Notes: a model not told the origin generated them from the letters alone. 64,000 nucleotides of DNA from Streptomyces sp. CB09001 (GCF_003369795.1 NZ_CP026730.1:4517001-4581000), one strand, 5' to 3'; positions 42,172-50,979 are shown, numbered from the stretch's first letter. Made by a program: numbers and translations.

Positions 42172-43091
42172 AGAAGCGCCCCGTCGTGGGACCGTGGATC
42201 GCCCGCCTGACCACCACGCACGCGTGGCGCTCCTACGAGCGTCTCGACCGGGTGAAGTGGTCCCGGCTGGCCGCCGCCATGACCTTCACCAGCTTCGTCG
42301 CGCTCTTCCCGCTGCTGAGCCTGGCCGCCGCCGTCGCCGCCGCCACGCTCAACAAGCAGCAGCAGGACAAGCTCCAGGACAAGCTCGCCGAGCAGATCCC
42401 CGGCATCTCCGACCAGCTGAACATCCAGGGCCTCGTCGACAACGCGGGCACCGTCGGCGTCATCGCCGCCCTCCTGCTGCTGTTCACCGGCATGGGCTGG
42501 GTCGAGGCCACCCGGGGCTGTCTGCGCGCCGTGTGGGAGCTGCCCGACGAGGAGGAGAACCCGGTCCTGCACCGGGCCAAGGACGCGGGCGTCCTCGTCG
42601 GTCTCGGCGGCGCGCTGCTGATCACCGTCGGCATCTCCACCGTCGCCTCGGCGCTGGTCGGCTGGATCATCCGCACGATCGGTCTCGCCCAGGGCGGGGT
42701 CGGCGGCGTCCTGCTCTACGTCGCCGCCTTCGCCGTCGCCGTGCTCGCCGACTTCCTGCTGCTCCTCTACGTCCTGACCCTGTTCCCCGGCGTCCAGCCC
42801 GAGCGCCGCCGCCTGGTGGTGGCCGCGCTGATCGGCGCGGTCGGCTTCGAACTGCTGAAGCTGCTGCTCAGCGGCTACATCCAGGGCGTCGCGGCGAAGA
42901 GCATGTACGGCGCCTTCGGCGTCCCCGTCGCGCTGCTGCTGTGGATCAACTTCACCGCGAAGCTGGTGCTGTTCTGCGCCTCCTGGACGGCGACGGGCAG
43001 CAAGGCGCAGGAGCTGGCGGAGCCGGGCGACAAGAACGTCACGGACGGGTCCGGCGACGGACCAGGTCCGGCAGCGGCCACTTCCGGTTGA
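42159..43091 (+). CDS. YihY/BrkB-family inner-membrane protein
   Basis: 310 aa from ATG 42159 (GGGGGCAGGG upstream); ATG 42126 would add 11 residues. It begins inside the end of the GtrA gene. Family motifs are RLAAAMTFTSFVALFPLLSL, LLLFTGMGWVEATRGCLRAV, FPGVQPERRRLVVAALIGAV and GFELLKLLLSGYIQGVAAKS. Six or so helices. Function is not established for the family. Its 3' end overlaps the convergent carboxypeptidase gene by 53 bases. Confidence 0.88.
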   Translation: MDWLKKRPVVGPWIARLTTTHAWRSYERLDRVKWSRLAAAMTFTSFVALFPLLSLAAAVAAATLNKQQQDKLQDKLAEQIPGISDQLNIQGLVDNAGTVGVIAALLLLFTGMGWVEATRGCLRAVWELPDEEENPVLHRAKDAGVLVGLGGALLITVGISTVASALVGWIIRTIGLAQGGVGGVLLYVAAFAVAVLADFLLLLYVLTLFPGVQPERRRLVVAALIGAVGFELLKLLLSGYIQGVAAKSMYGAFGVPVALLLWINFTAKLVLFCASWTATGSKAQELAEPGDKNVTDGSGDGPGPAAATSG

Positions 43092-44313
43092 TCAGGTACG
43101 CGCCGCCCGCGAGCAGCACCAGCACCCCCGCGGCGATTCCGGCCGCGACCCCGGCCCCGCCGGCGCCGTTCCCGGCCGTGGCGCCCGCCACCGGCTTCGT
43201 GCCCTCTGCGCCCTTCCCGGTGCCGCCGGCCTCACCGGAGGCCCCGGCCGAGGGGCTCGCCGTTGTGGCGCTCCTCGGACCCACCAGTTCCCCCACCGGC
43301 CGCACCTTGCCGGCTGCCCGGAAGCCCCAGTCGAAGAGGCGGGCGGTCTCCTTGTAGACCTCGTTGTGCTTGTCCTCCGCCGGGTGCATCACGGTGACGA
43401 GCAGCACCTTGCCGCCCTGCTCGGCCACGCCCGTGAAGGTGTTGCCCGCGTTGGTGGTGTAGCCGTTCTTGACGCCGGCGATGCCCGGGTAGACCTCCAC
43501 GTCCGCATCACCGGCCAGGAGCCGGTTGGTGTTCTGGATCTCGAAGGGCCTGCGGCTGGTCTTTCCCTTCTTGTCCTTCTTCGTCTCGCCCGGGAACTTG
43601 GCGCGGACCGTCGAGGCGTACTCGCGGAAGTCCTTCTTCTGCAGCCCCGAACGGGCGATGAGCGTCAGGTCGTACGCGGAGGAGACCTGCCCCGGCATGT
43701 CGTAGCCGTCGGGGCTGACCACGGTGGTGTCGCCGGCCCGCAGTTCCTTGGCGTGCGCGTTCATGTCCGCGACGGTCTTCTCGACGCCGTCGTTCATCGC
43801 CGACAGGACGTGCACGGCGTCGTTGCCCGAACGCAGGAAGACACCGAGCCACAGGTCGTGGACGGTGTACGTCTCCTCCTCCTTGATCCCCACCATGCTG
43901 GACCCCGAGCCGATGCCCGCGAGGTCCGCGACCTCGACCTTGTGCTTCGTCGTCTTCGGCCACTTCGGCAGCAGGGTGTCCGCGAACAGCATCTTCAGGG
44001 TGCTCGCCGGGGCCAGCTCCCAGTGCGCGTTGTGCGCGGCCAGTACGTCGCCCGACTCGGCGTCCGCGACGATCCACGACCGGGCCGTGAGGTCCTTCGG
44101 CAGCACGGGCGCCCCGCCCGCCAGGTCCACCTGCGTTCCGGGCTTCCCGAGCCGCGCACCGCCCACGACCGACATCGACGCCGGCGGAGTGGCCGACGGG
44201 CTCGTCGACGGGCTCGGGGCGGCGAGCGCGGCGGGGGAGAGGAGGGCGAGAGCGGTCAGGGCGGCGGAGGCGACCGACAGGGATCGCCTGAGGGCCTTCT
44301 TGGGAGCGGGCAC
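43039..44313 (-). CDS. D-alanyl-D-alanine carboxypeptidase (S11, PBP5-like)
   Basis: 424 aa from GTG 44313. Signal peptide with core LSVASAALTALALLSPAALA. Catalytic motifs are SxxK in LAPASTLKMLFADTL, SxN in FLRSGNDAVH, and KNG in GVKNGYTTNAGNTF in place of the usual KTG. The C-terminus has a Ser/Gly/Ala-rich spacer, one membrane segment (GVAAGIAAGVLVLLAGGAYL) and a basic tail RRRTRP. It trims the terminal D-Ala of wall stem peptides outside the membrane. Convergent overlap with the YihY gene. Confidence 0.93.
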   Translation of the reverse strand: MPAPKKALRRSLSVASAALTALALLSPAALAAPSPSTSPSATPPASMSVVGGARLGKPGTQVDLAGGAPVLPKDLTARSWIVADAESGDVLAAHNAHWELAPASTLKMLFADTLLPKWPKTTKHKVEVADLAGIGSGSSMVGIKEEETYTVHDLWLGVFLRSGNDAVHVLSAMNDGVEKTVADMNAHAKELRAGDTTVVSPDGYDMPGQVSSAYDLTLIARSGLQKKDFREYASTVRAKFPGETKKDKKGKTSRRPFEIQNTNRLLAGDADVEVYPGIAGVKNGYTTNAGNTFTGVAEQGGKVLLVTVMHPAEDKHNEVYKETARLFDWGFRAAGKVRPVGELVGPRSATTASPSAGASGEAGGTGKGAEGTKPVAGATAGNGAGGAGVAAGIAAGVLVLLAGGAYLINRKWPLPDLVRRRTRP

Positions 44314-44404
44314 GAGCGGAAACGTACCGTTCGCGAGCGGCGCCTTCCCACCCCCCTCCCCACCCCGGGCACGGATCCGGACACGCGGCGGAGATACTGA
44401 ACCC

Positions 44405-44644
44405 ATGAAGCTCAGCCGCCCCGTCTCCTGGTTCCTGCTCGCTTTCGGGGTGTGGAGCTGGATCATCTGGATCACTTTCGTCAAAAACCTGGTCAAGGAC
44501 GGCAGCGGGCTCGCCTTCGAGGACGGCGACCCCACGGCGTACTTCTGGGTGCACCTGCTGCTCGCGATCGTCTCCTTCGTATTGGGGACGGTCGTCGGGG
44601 GCATCGGGTTGCGCGGTGTGCGCGCACTGCGCCGAACGTCATAG
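44405..44644 (+). CDS. SCO4848-family small membrane protein
   Basis: 79 aa with two membrane helices (VSWFLLAFGVWSWIIWITFV and FWVHLLLAIVSFVLGTVVGG) and a short basic end RALRRTS. The family is known from streptomycetes by the locus name SCO4848; no function is known. It is divergent from the carboxypeptidase gene and followed after 54 bases by the metallophosphoesterase gene. Confidence 0.88.
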   Translation: MKLSRPVSWFLLAFGVWSWIIWITFVKNLVKDGSGLAFEDGDPTAYFWVHLLLAIVSFVLGTVVGGIGLRGVRALRRTS

Positions 44645-44698
44645 GCGACGAGGACGTCACAGACGCCCTGGGCGTCACGAACGAGGGGATACGACGGC

Positions 44699-46024
44699 AT
44701 GGTGGTCGTCTTCGTGCTGGTCGCGTTGCTGATGGTGGGCGTCCTCGTGACGGCCAACTGGTACGTGTGGCGGCGCCTGTTCCGTGACACGACCAGCGCG
44801 CCGGGCCCCGTGCGCCGGATCGGCGCAGCAGTGATCGCCGGGGGCTGGCTGCTGGCCGTCGGCGCGCTGGTCGCCGAGCGCGCGGGCGCCCCGTTCTGGC
44901 TCCAGCGGGTCCTCGCCTGGCCGGGCTTCCTGTGGCTGGCCCTGTCGATCTACCTGCTGCTCGCGGTGCTCGCGGGCGAGGTCGTCCGGCCCCTGCTGCG
45001 GCGGTTCCTGGAACGCCGGGCAGCCGCGCGGCACACGACGGAGGCGGAGCCCTCGGTCGCGCCGGCCACGGACACCTCGCGCATACCGGCGGGAACGGCC
45101 CCGCCGAAGACGCCCGAGACGTCCGAGGCACCCGTGAGGCCCGAGACGCCCGTGACGCCGGGTGCCGAAGCTCCGGCCGAGGGCAGCACCCTCGCCGTCC
45201 CCTCCCGCCGCCTCTTCGTCTCCCGCGTCGTCGCCGGTGCCGCCGCCGCGGCCGCCGTCGGCACGGTCGGCTACGGCACGTACGGCGTGCTGAGCGGCCC
45301 GAAGGTGAAGCGGGTCACCGTGCCGCTGGCCAAGCTCCCGCGCGCGGCGCACGGTTTCCGCATCGCCGTCGTCAGCGACATCCACCTGGGGCCGGTGCTC
45401 GGCCGGGGCTTCGCGCAGAAGGTCGTCGACACCATCAACTCCACGCAGCCCGACCTCGTCGCCGTCGTCGGCGACCTGGTCGACGGCAGCGTGAAGGACC
45501 TCGGCCCGGCCGCCGCCCCGCTGGCCCAGCTGAAGGCCCGGCACGGCGTGTACTTCGTCACCGGCAACCACGAGTACTTCTCCGGCGCCGAGCAGTGGGT
45601 CGCCGAGGTGCGGCGGCTCGGGCTGCTCCCGCTGGAGAACGCCCGCACCGAGCTGCCCCACTTCGACCTGGCCGGCGTCAACGACGTTGCGGGCGAGGAC
45701 GAGGGCCAGGGCCCCGACTACGCCAAGGCCCTCGGTGACCGGGACCGCTCCCGCGCCTGCGTGCTGCTGGCCCACCAGCCGGTGCAGATCCACGACGCCG
45801 TCGACCACGGCGTCGACCTCCAGCTCTCCGGCCACACCCACGGCGGCCAGCTCTGGCCCGGCAACCTCATCGCGGGCGCCGCCAATCCGACGCTGGCGGG
45901 CCTGGAGCGCTACGGCGACACGCAGCTGTACGTCAGCCGCGGCGCGGGCGCCTGGGGCCCGCCCACGCGCGTGGGGGCGCCCTCGGACATCACGGTGATC
46001 GAGCTGGCGTCCCGTCAGGCCTGA
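44699..46024 (+). CDS. Membrane-bound metallophosphoesterase
   Basis: 441 aa. Three N-terminal helices (VFVLVALLMVGVLVTANWYV, AAVIAGGWLLAVGALVAE, FLWLALSIYLLLAVLAG) precede a Pro/Thr-rich linker and another hydrophobic stretch after SRRLFVSRVVAGAAAA. The catalytic domain has all calcineurin-like blocks: VVSDIHLGP, VVGDLVDG, GNHEYF and LSGHTHGGQLWP. This is the YaeI/YkuE-like group, acting at the membrane on phospholipid-type or sugar phosphates. Its end overlaps the convergent TetR gene by 10 bases. Confidence 0.92.
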   Translation: MVVVFVLVALLMVGVLVTANWYVWRRLFRDTTSAPGPVRRIGAAVIAGGWLLAVGALVAERAGAPFWLQRVLAWPGFLWLALSIYLLLAVLAGEVVRPLLRRFLERRAAARHTTEAEPSVAPATDTSRIPAGTAPPKTPETSEAPVRPETPVTPGAEAPAEGSTLAVPSRRLFVSRVVAGAAAAAAVGTVGYGTYGVLSGPKVKRVTVPLAKLPRAAHGFRIAVVSDIHLGPVLGRGFAQKVVDTINSTQPDLVAVVGDLVDGSVKDLGPAAAPLAQLKARHGVYFVTGNHEYFSGAEQWVAEVRRLGLLPLENARTELPHFDLAGVNDVAGEDEGQGPDYAKALGDRDRSRACVLLAHQPVQIHDAVDHGVDLQLSGHTHGGQLWPGNLIAGAANPTLAGLERYGDTQLYVSRGAGAWGPPTRVGAPSDITVIELASRQA

Positions 46025-46770
46025 GGACCGGCGTCCCGCGTCGGCTTCTTCGCGGGGTCCGGCATCATCTTCGTCATGCCCGGCAGGAAGTCCGTGAACA
46101 GCTCGTGCACCTCGCGCACCAGCGGGCGCAGTACCCGGAAGCGGGCCAGCACGACGCCCCGCGCGGTGAGGCGGGCGCCGCGTTCGGCGAGGCGGTAGCT
46201 GCGCTCGCGGCCCTCGGTGCGGTCGAAGATCCAGTACAGGACGAGGCCCATCTGGGAGAGCCACATCAGCTCGGGCAGGATGTCCCGCAGCTCCTCGGGC
46301 ACCTTGGTCTTCGCCCCGGCGAGCACCGCGCGGTGGATGCTGATGGCCTCCACGCGCGCGTGCTCCGACTCCGGGGAGAAGGGGCTGAGCGGGCTGTCCG
46401 GGTCGGCGGCGTTCTTGAAGAACTGCACCGCGAACTCGTGGTACGGCGTGGCGATGTCCAGCCAGACCTTCAGCACGCCCGCCAGCCGCGCCTCCAGGTC
46501 GGTCTCCCTGGCCAGCACCTCGCGGACCGCCGCCCGGTGCTCGGCGGCGATCCGGTCGTAGAAGCCCTGGATCAGGTGTTCCTTGCCGGCGAAGTAGTAG
46601 TACGCGTTGCCGACGGAGACCCCGGCCTCCTGGGCGATGGCCCGCATCGTGGTCCGGTCGTAGCCGCGTTCCTGGAACAGCCGCATGGCCGTCTCCAGGA
46701 TCAGCGCGCGGGTCTGCTCGGACTTGCTGAGGTGGGCGCCGTCGTCGGGGCCGTCGTTGGTCGCAGGCAC
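46015..46770 (-). CDS. TetR-family transcriptional regulator
   Basis: 251 aa from GTG 46770. TetR_N HTH: TRALILETAMRLFQERGYDR, TTMRAIAQEAGVSVGNAYYY, FAGKEHLI. The long C-terminal ligand domain is unassigned (VKVWLDIATPYHEFAVQF-like region, then ELMWLSQMGLVLYWIFDRTE). It is third in a minus-strand operon behind a membrane protein and a DCC protein. The operon leader has two 14-bp palindromes overlapping the promoter, so autoregulation is very likely. Confidence 0.93.
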   Translation of the reverse strand: MPATNDGPDDGAHLSKSEQTRALILETAMRLFQERGYDRTTMRAIAQEAGVSVGNAYYYFAGKEHLIQGFYDRIAAEHRAAVREVLARETDLEARLAGVLKVWLDIATPYHEFAVQFFKNAADPDSPLSPFSPESEHARVEAISIHRAVLAGAKTKVPEELRDILPELMWLSQMGLVLYWIFDRTEGRERSYRLAERGARLTARGVVLARFRVLRPLVREVHELFTDFLPGMTKMMPDPAKKPTRDAGPQA

Positions 46771-46781
46771 GGGTCCAGAGC

Positions 46782-47270
46782 CTATCCAGTGGCGCAGGTG
46801 CCGTCGTCACAGCCCGGCCCGGCATAGATCCAGCCGAGCCCCGGCTCGTACACCCAGCCGTCGGCCCGCCGGTACCCGTTGCCGCCCCACTGCCGCTGCC
46901 CGGCGCGCCACTTGGCGGCGGCCAGGACGGCGCCCCGGGCCAGCAGGGCGCCCTTGGGCGTGCTGAGCCGGTGGGCGAGCCTGCGGTACCCGCGCAGCGC
47001 CCACAGGACGACCACCCAGGCGGCGGCGCCCCGGTACACCTGCCCGGCGTCGCCGATCGCGGTGACCTCGTCCAGGGTGGCCCCGTGGTCGAGGCCGGGG
47101 AAGCGCCGGCGCGCCTCCTCCGACGCGGCCGGGACCAGTTCCAGCGGCACCAGCCGGGGCTGGCGCAGCAGCCAGTCCCGTACATGCGTGCACAGGGCGC
47201 ACTCGGCGTCGTAGAGGACGGTGAGCCGGCGCACGGGGGCGCCGGCCGTCGTCCCGGGAGCGGGAGCCAT
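46782..47270 (-). CDS. DCC family (DUF393) thiol-disulfide oxidoreductase-like protein
   Basis: 162 aa from ATG 47270. The family hallmark is at the start: LTVLYDAECALCTHVRDWLL with a CxxC pair. Downstream is DEVTAIGDAGQVYRGAAAWV. The C-terminal extension is rich in Trp, Tyr and Gly (WVYEPGLGWIYAGPGCDDG) and contains two further Cys. Starts four bases after the stop of the membrane protein gene. Partner and substrate are unknown. Confidence 0.88.
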   Translation of the reverse strand: MAPAPGTTAGAPVRRLTVLYDAECALCTHVRDWLLRQPRLVPLELVPAASEEARRRFPGLDHGATLDEVTAIGDAGQVYRGAAAWVVVLWALRGYRRLAHRLSTPKGALLARGAVLAAAKWRAGQRQWGGNGYRRADGWVYEPGLGWIYAGPGCDDGTCATG

Positions 47271-47274
47271 CGGC

Positions 47275-47682
47275 TCAGGCCCCGGCCGTCGGGGCCACCC
47301 AGCCCTGCGGCGGGACCGGGGGCAGCTGCTCCCGCTCCATCAGGCCGCGCCGCCGGATCTTGTTGAGCACGTACACGTTGCCCAGGTGCATCACGCCGAG
47401 CACCAGCAGCACTACGCCCAGCTTGGTCGAGAGCGCCTCGAAGATGCCCCGGGTGTCGGTGATGGTCTCGTCGTCGCTCAGGTAGAGGGCGACGAAGCCG
47501 AGGTTGACGAGGTAGAAGCCCACCACCAGGAGGTGGTTGACGGCGTCCGCGAGCTTCTCGTTGCCGTGCAGGACGTCGGCCAGGAAGACCCGTCCGTTGC
47601 GGCTGAGCGTGCGGGCCACCCAGACGGTCAGACCGATGCTGACGGCCAGGTAGATGACGTAGGCGATGACGGTGCGGTCCAT
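47275..47682 (-). CDS. Small polytopic membrane protein, first gene of the TetR operon
   Basis: 135 aa from ATG 47682, with AAGGGGTGGGG upstream. Three membrane helices: TVIAYVIYLAVSIGLTVWVA, HLLVVGFYLVNLGFVALYLS and LGVVLLVLGVMHLGNVYVLN, with a charged tail. No named family is recognised. It is under the twin TetR-type operators and coupled to a DCC protein. The three genes probably answer one lipophilic or redox signal. Confidence 0.87.
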   Translation of the reverse strand: MDRTVIAYVIYLAVSIGLTVWVARTLSRNGRVFLADVLHGNEKLADAVNHLLVVGFYLVNLGFVALYLSDDETITDTRGIFEALSTKLGVVLLVLGVMHLGNVYVLNKIRRRGLMEREQLPPVPPQGWVAPTAGA

Positions 47683-47695
47683 GCCCCACCCCTTC

Positions 47696-47754
47696 TTGAA
47701 CGCGTTCAAAACGCTGACAGGACTGACTGTAGACCTGTTTTTGAACACGTTCAA
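47696..47754 (-). promoter_or_regulatory. Sigma-70-type promoter with two 14-bp palindromic operators
   Basis: Palindromes TTGAACGCGTTCAA (47696-47709, perfect) and TTGAACACGTTCAA (47741-47754) are 45 bp apart. On the minus strand TTGAAC (47754-47749) is followed after exactly 17 bases by TACAGT (47731-47726), a good -35/-10 pair. The upstream palindrome covers the -35; the other lies just past the expected transcription start. Placement fits repression of the membrane-DCC-TetR operon by its own TetR. Confidence 0.75.
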
Positions 47755-47778
47755 GCCGGATGCGGGATCGCCTGCGGC

Positions 47779-48189
47779 TCAGGGACGGCGGCCCAGCTCC
47801 GGGCGCTTGGAGTAGTCCGTGAGGCCGATGACGTTGCCCCACGGGTCGGTGAACTCGACGGTCCAGCCGGTGGCCACGGGGAACGGCTCGTCGAGCGGCG
47901 GCACCCCGGCGTCCCGTAGCATGCGGGCGGCGACCCGGGCGTCGGTCACCTCCAGCCACACCCGCGCGGAGGGCCACATCGGCGGCTGCCGCCCGAACTC
48001 CTCCTCCGCCCGCAGCAGGAGTCCCGGCGTCTCGACGCCGACCTTCAGCAGGGCGATCCCGGCCTCGTCGAGCCGGTAGGCGACCGGGAAGCCGGCCCGC
48101 TCGTAGAACCCGACGGCCTCGGCGAGGTCCCCGACGGGCAGCAGCACGTTGTCGAACCCGAGCAGTTCGTACGACTCGTCACCTGACAT
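47779..48189 (-). CDS. VOC (glyoxalase/bleomycin-resistance) family protein
   Basis: 136 aa. Two beta-alpha-beta repeats are typical: LLGFDNVLLPVGDLAEAVGF, YERAGFPVAYRLDEAGIALL, then VWLEVTDARVAARMLRDAGV and TVEFTDPWGNVIGLTDYSKR. Metal ligands of glyoxalase I are not all visible, so it could be a small-molecule binder. Divergent promoter with the TetR operon is on its 3' side; it has its own upstream region. Confidence 0.88.
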   Translation of the reverse strand: MSGDESYELLGFDNVLLPVGDLAEAVGFYERAGFPVAYRLDEAGIALLKVGVETPGLLLRAEEEFGRQPPMWPSARVWLEVTDARVAARMLRDAGVPPLDEPFPVATGWTVEFTDPWGNVIGLTDYSKRPELGRRP

Positions 48190-48230
48190 GGCGTCATGCT
48201 AGGACGATCGTCGCCCGGAACGGCTGATTG

Positions 48231-48344
48231 TCAGCCCTCGCCGGGCGCGCTCTTCGTCCGTCCGGCGGCAAGGATCGCGGCGACGTCCAACGTGACCTCG
48301 GCGCCGAGCGAGTCGGGGAGGGTGACCGTCCGTTGCCGACGGGT
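48231..48344 (-). pseudogene. Orphan coding-like fragment, probable gene remnant
   Basis: This minus-strand frame reads TVTLPDSLGAEVTLDVAAIL followed by AAGRTKSAPGEG and a TGA. Third codon positions are almost all G or C, like real genes here. The frame is closed upstream by a stop at 48345-48347 and has no usable start. It sits between the VOC gene and the sdh terminator. It may be a decayed gene end or a very small gene whose start is not recognisable. Confidence 0.35.
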
Positions 48345-48369
48345 TCACCCGATGGTGTGGCATATGCCG

Positions 48370-48402
48370 GAGGGCCCCGCTTCCAGGGGAAACGGGGCCC
48401 TC
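48370..48402. terminator. sdh operon terminator
   Basis: GAGGGCCCCG (48370-48379) pairs with CGGGGCCCTC (48393-48402) around a 13-base loop, 31 bases beyond the sdhB stop on the minus strand. Confidence 0.75.
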
Positions 48403-48432
48403 GCGGCCGTCAACCGGCGTACACCGACGGAG

Positions 48433-49206
48433 TCAGAAGCGGCGCGTGATGAGCGCTCGCTTCACCTCCGCGATGGCCTTGGTGACCTCGATGCCGCGCG
48501 GGCAGGCGTCCGTGCAGTTGAAGGTCGTACGGCAGCGCCACACGCCGTCGCGGTCGTTCAGGATCTCCAGCCGCTGCTCGCCGGCCTCGTCGCGCGAGTC
48601 GAAGATGAAGCGGTGGGCGTTGACGATCGCGGCCGGCCCGAAGTACTGGCCGTCGTTCCAGAACACCGGGCACGAGGACGTGCACGCGGCGCACAGGATG
48701 CACTTGGTCGTGTCGTCGAAGCGCTCGCGGTCCTCGGCGGTCTGGAGGCGCTCACGCGTCGGCTCGTTGGTGTCCTTCGTGATCAGGAAGGGCATCACGT
48801 CCCGGTACGCCTGGAAGAACGGCTCCATGTCGACGACCAGGTCCTTGAGGACCGTCAGGCCCTTGATGGGCTCGACCGTGATCGGCTTCTCGGGGCTGAG
48901 GTCCTTGATCAGCGTCTTGCAGGCGAGACGGTTCTTGCCGTTGATCCGCATGGCGTCCGAACCGCAGATGCCGTGCGCGCAGGAACGGCGGAAGGTCAGG
49001 CTTCCGTCCAGCTCCCACTTGATCTTGTGCAGCGCGTCGAGGACACGCTCCTTCGGGTCGATCTCCAGCTGGAAGTCTTCCCAGGTCGCGTCGGCCGCGA
49101 CCTCCGGGTTGAACCGCCGGACGCGGAAGGTGACCGTGATGTACGGGGAGTCGGCGAACCCGGGCTCGGGGGCCGAGTCGTTCTTCTCCATGACAGGGGT
49201 AGCCAT
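48433..49206 (-). CDS. sdhB: Succinate dehydrogenase iron-sulfur subunit
   Basis: 257 aa. Cluster ligands are 2Fe-2S in SCAHGICGSDAMRINGKN plus a later Cys (RLACKTLI), and the 4Fe-4S and 3Fe-4S motifs CILCAACTSSCPVFW and CRTTFNCTDACPRGIE. It passes electrons from SdhA to the membrane quinone site. The ATG at 49206 shares one base with the sdhA stop. Last gene of sdhCDAB. Confidence 0.97.
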   Translation of the reverse strand: MATPVMEKNDSAPEPGFADSPYITVTFRVRRFNPEVAADATWEDFQLEIDPKERVLDALHKIKWELDGSLTFRRSCAHGICGSDAMRINGKNRLACKTLIKDLSPEKPITVEPIKGLTVLKDLVVDMEPFFQAYRDVMPFLITKDTNEPTRERLQTAEDRERFDDTTKCILCAACTSSCPVFWNDGQYFGPAAIVNAHRFIFDSRDEAGEQRLEILNDRDGVWRCRTTFNCTDACPRGIEVTKAIAEVKRALITRRF

Positions 49207-50960
49207 CAGTACTTACGCTCCATCGGCTGGTAGCGGGTCTGGACGACCGGCTTGTAGTCGAGCCGGATGGACTCGGCGCCGTCGTCGCCCACCTCGCGGT
49301 ACGCCATGGTGTGGCGCATGAAGTTGACGTCGTCGCGGTTGGGGAAGTCCTCGCGGTAGTGACCGCCGCGCGACTCCTTGCGGGCGAGGGCGGACACCGC
49401 CATCACCTCGGCCAGGTCGAGCAGGTTGCCCAGCTCGACGGCCTCCAGCAGGTCGGTGTTGAAGCGCCGGCCCTTGTCCTGGATCGACACGTTCTTGTAG
49501 CGGGCGCGCAGTTCGGCGATCTTCTCGACGGCCGTCTTGATCGTCTGCTCGGTGCGGAACACCATGACGTTGGCGTCCATGCACTCCTGCAGCTCGCGGC
49601 GGATCGTCGCCACCCGCTCGGTGCCGGTGGACGAGCGCAGCCGCTCGATCTGCTCGACGACCTGGGTCTCCGGGTCCTCGGGCAGCTCGACGAAGTCGGC
49701 CTTCTGCGCGTACTCCGCGGCGGCGATGCCCGCGCGGCGGCCGAAGACGTTGATGTCGAGCAGCGAGTTGGTGCCCAGGCGGTTGGCGCCGTGCACGGAC
49801 ACGCAGGCCACCTCGCCGGCCGCGTACAGGCCCGGGACGACGGTGGTGTTGTCGCTGAGGACCTCACCCTCGACGTTGGTCGGGATGCCGCCCATGGCGT
49901 AGTGCGCGGTCGGCTGGATCGGGATCGGGTCCGTGTAGGGCTCGATGCCGAGGTAGGTCCGCGCGAACTCCGTGATGTCGGGCAGCTTGGCGTCCAGCTG
50001 CTCCGGCGGGAGGTGGGTGAGGTCCAGGTAGACGTGGTCGCCCTCGGGACCGCAGCCGCGGCCCTCGCGGATCTCCGTGTAGATGGAGCGCGAGACGACG
50101 TCACGGGACGCGAGGTCCTTCATGACCGGCGCGTACTTCTCCATGAAGCGCTCGCCGTCCTTGTTGCGCAGGATGCCGCCCTCACCGCGGGCGCCCTCCG
50201 TCAGCAGGATGCCCATGCGCCAGATGCCGGTCGGGTGGAACTGGAAGAACTCCATGTCCTCCAGCGGCAGCCCGCGCCGGTACACGGCCGCCTGACCGTC
50301 ACCGGTCAGGGTGTGCGCGTTGGACGTCACCTTGAAGAACTTGCCGGTGCCGCCGGAGGCGTAGATCACGGACTTCGCCTGGAAGACGTGGATCTCGCCG
50401 GTCGCCAGCTCGTAGGCCACCACACCGGCCGAGCGCTTGACGCCGTCGACCTCGGTGATCAGCTGGTCCAGGACGTAGAACTCGTTGAAGAACTCCACGC
50501 CCTCCTTCACACAGTTCTGATACAGCGTCTGGAGGATCATGTGACCGGTGCGGTCGGCCGCGTAGCAGGAGCGGCGGACCGGGGCCTCGCCGTGGTTGCG
50601 GCTGTGACCGCCGAAACGGCGCTGGTCGATCGTCCCGTTGGGCGTCCGGTTGAACGGCAGGCCCATCTTCTCCAGGTCGAGGACCGAGTCGATGGCCTCC
50701 TTCGCCAGGATCTCGGCGGCGTCCTGGTCGACCAGGTAGTCACCGCCCTTGACCGTGTCGAAGGTGTGCCACTCCCAGTTGTCCTCCTCCACGTTGGCCA
50801 GCGCGGCGGCCATGCCGCCCTGCGCGGCGCCCGTGTGGGAGCGGGTGGGGTAGAGCTTCGTCAGCACGGCGGTGCGGCTGCGCTTGGTCGACTCGATGGC
50901 CGCGCGCATGCCGGCGCCACCGGCGCCGACGATGACGGTGTCGTACTTGTGTACCTTCAT
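49206..50960 (-). CDS. sdhA: Succinate dehydrogenase flavoprotein subunit
   Basis: 584 aa, typical. FAD binding is by DTVIVGAGGAGMRAAIEST. The histidine for covalent FAD is in SHTGAAQGGMAAAL. Catalytic elements are HPTGIW (FQFHPTGIWRMG), GEGGILRN and HYAMGGIPTNVEG, with Arg in VHGANRLGTNSLLD. It oxidises succinate to fumarate, linking the TCA cycle to respiration. In operon with sdhC, sdhD and sdhB. Confidence 0.98.
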   Translation of the reverse strand: MKVHKYDTVIVGAGGAGMRAAIESTKRSRTAVLTKLYPTRSHTGAAQGGMAAALANVEEDNWEWHTFDTVKGGDYLVDQDAAEILAKEAIDSVLDLEKMGLPFNRTPNGTIDQRRFGGHSRNHGEAPVRRSCYAADRTGHMILQTLYQNCVKEGVEFFNEFYVLDQLITEVDGVKRSAGVVAYELATGEIHVFQAKSVIYASGGTGKFFKVTSNAHTLTGDGQAAVYRRGLPLEDMEFFQFHPTGIWRMGILLTEGARGEGGILRNKDGERFMEKYAPVMKDLASRDVVSRSIYTEIREGRGCGPEGDHVYLDLTHLPPEQLDAKLPDITEFARTYLGIEPYTDPIPIQPTAHYAMGGIPTNVEGEVLSDNTTVVPGLYAAGEVACVSVHGANRLGTNSLLDINVFGRRAGIAAAEYAQKADFVELPEDPETQVVEQIERLRSSTGTERVATIRRELQECMDANVMVFRTEQTIKTAVEKIAELRARYKNVSIQDKGRRFNTDLLEAVELGNLLDLAEVMAVSALARKESRGGHYREDFPNRDDVNFMRHTMAYREVGDDGAESIRLDYKPVVQTRYQPMERKY

Positions 50961-50979
50961 GATTTTCGCAGCCCCGTGC

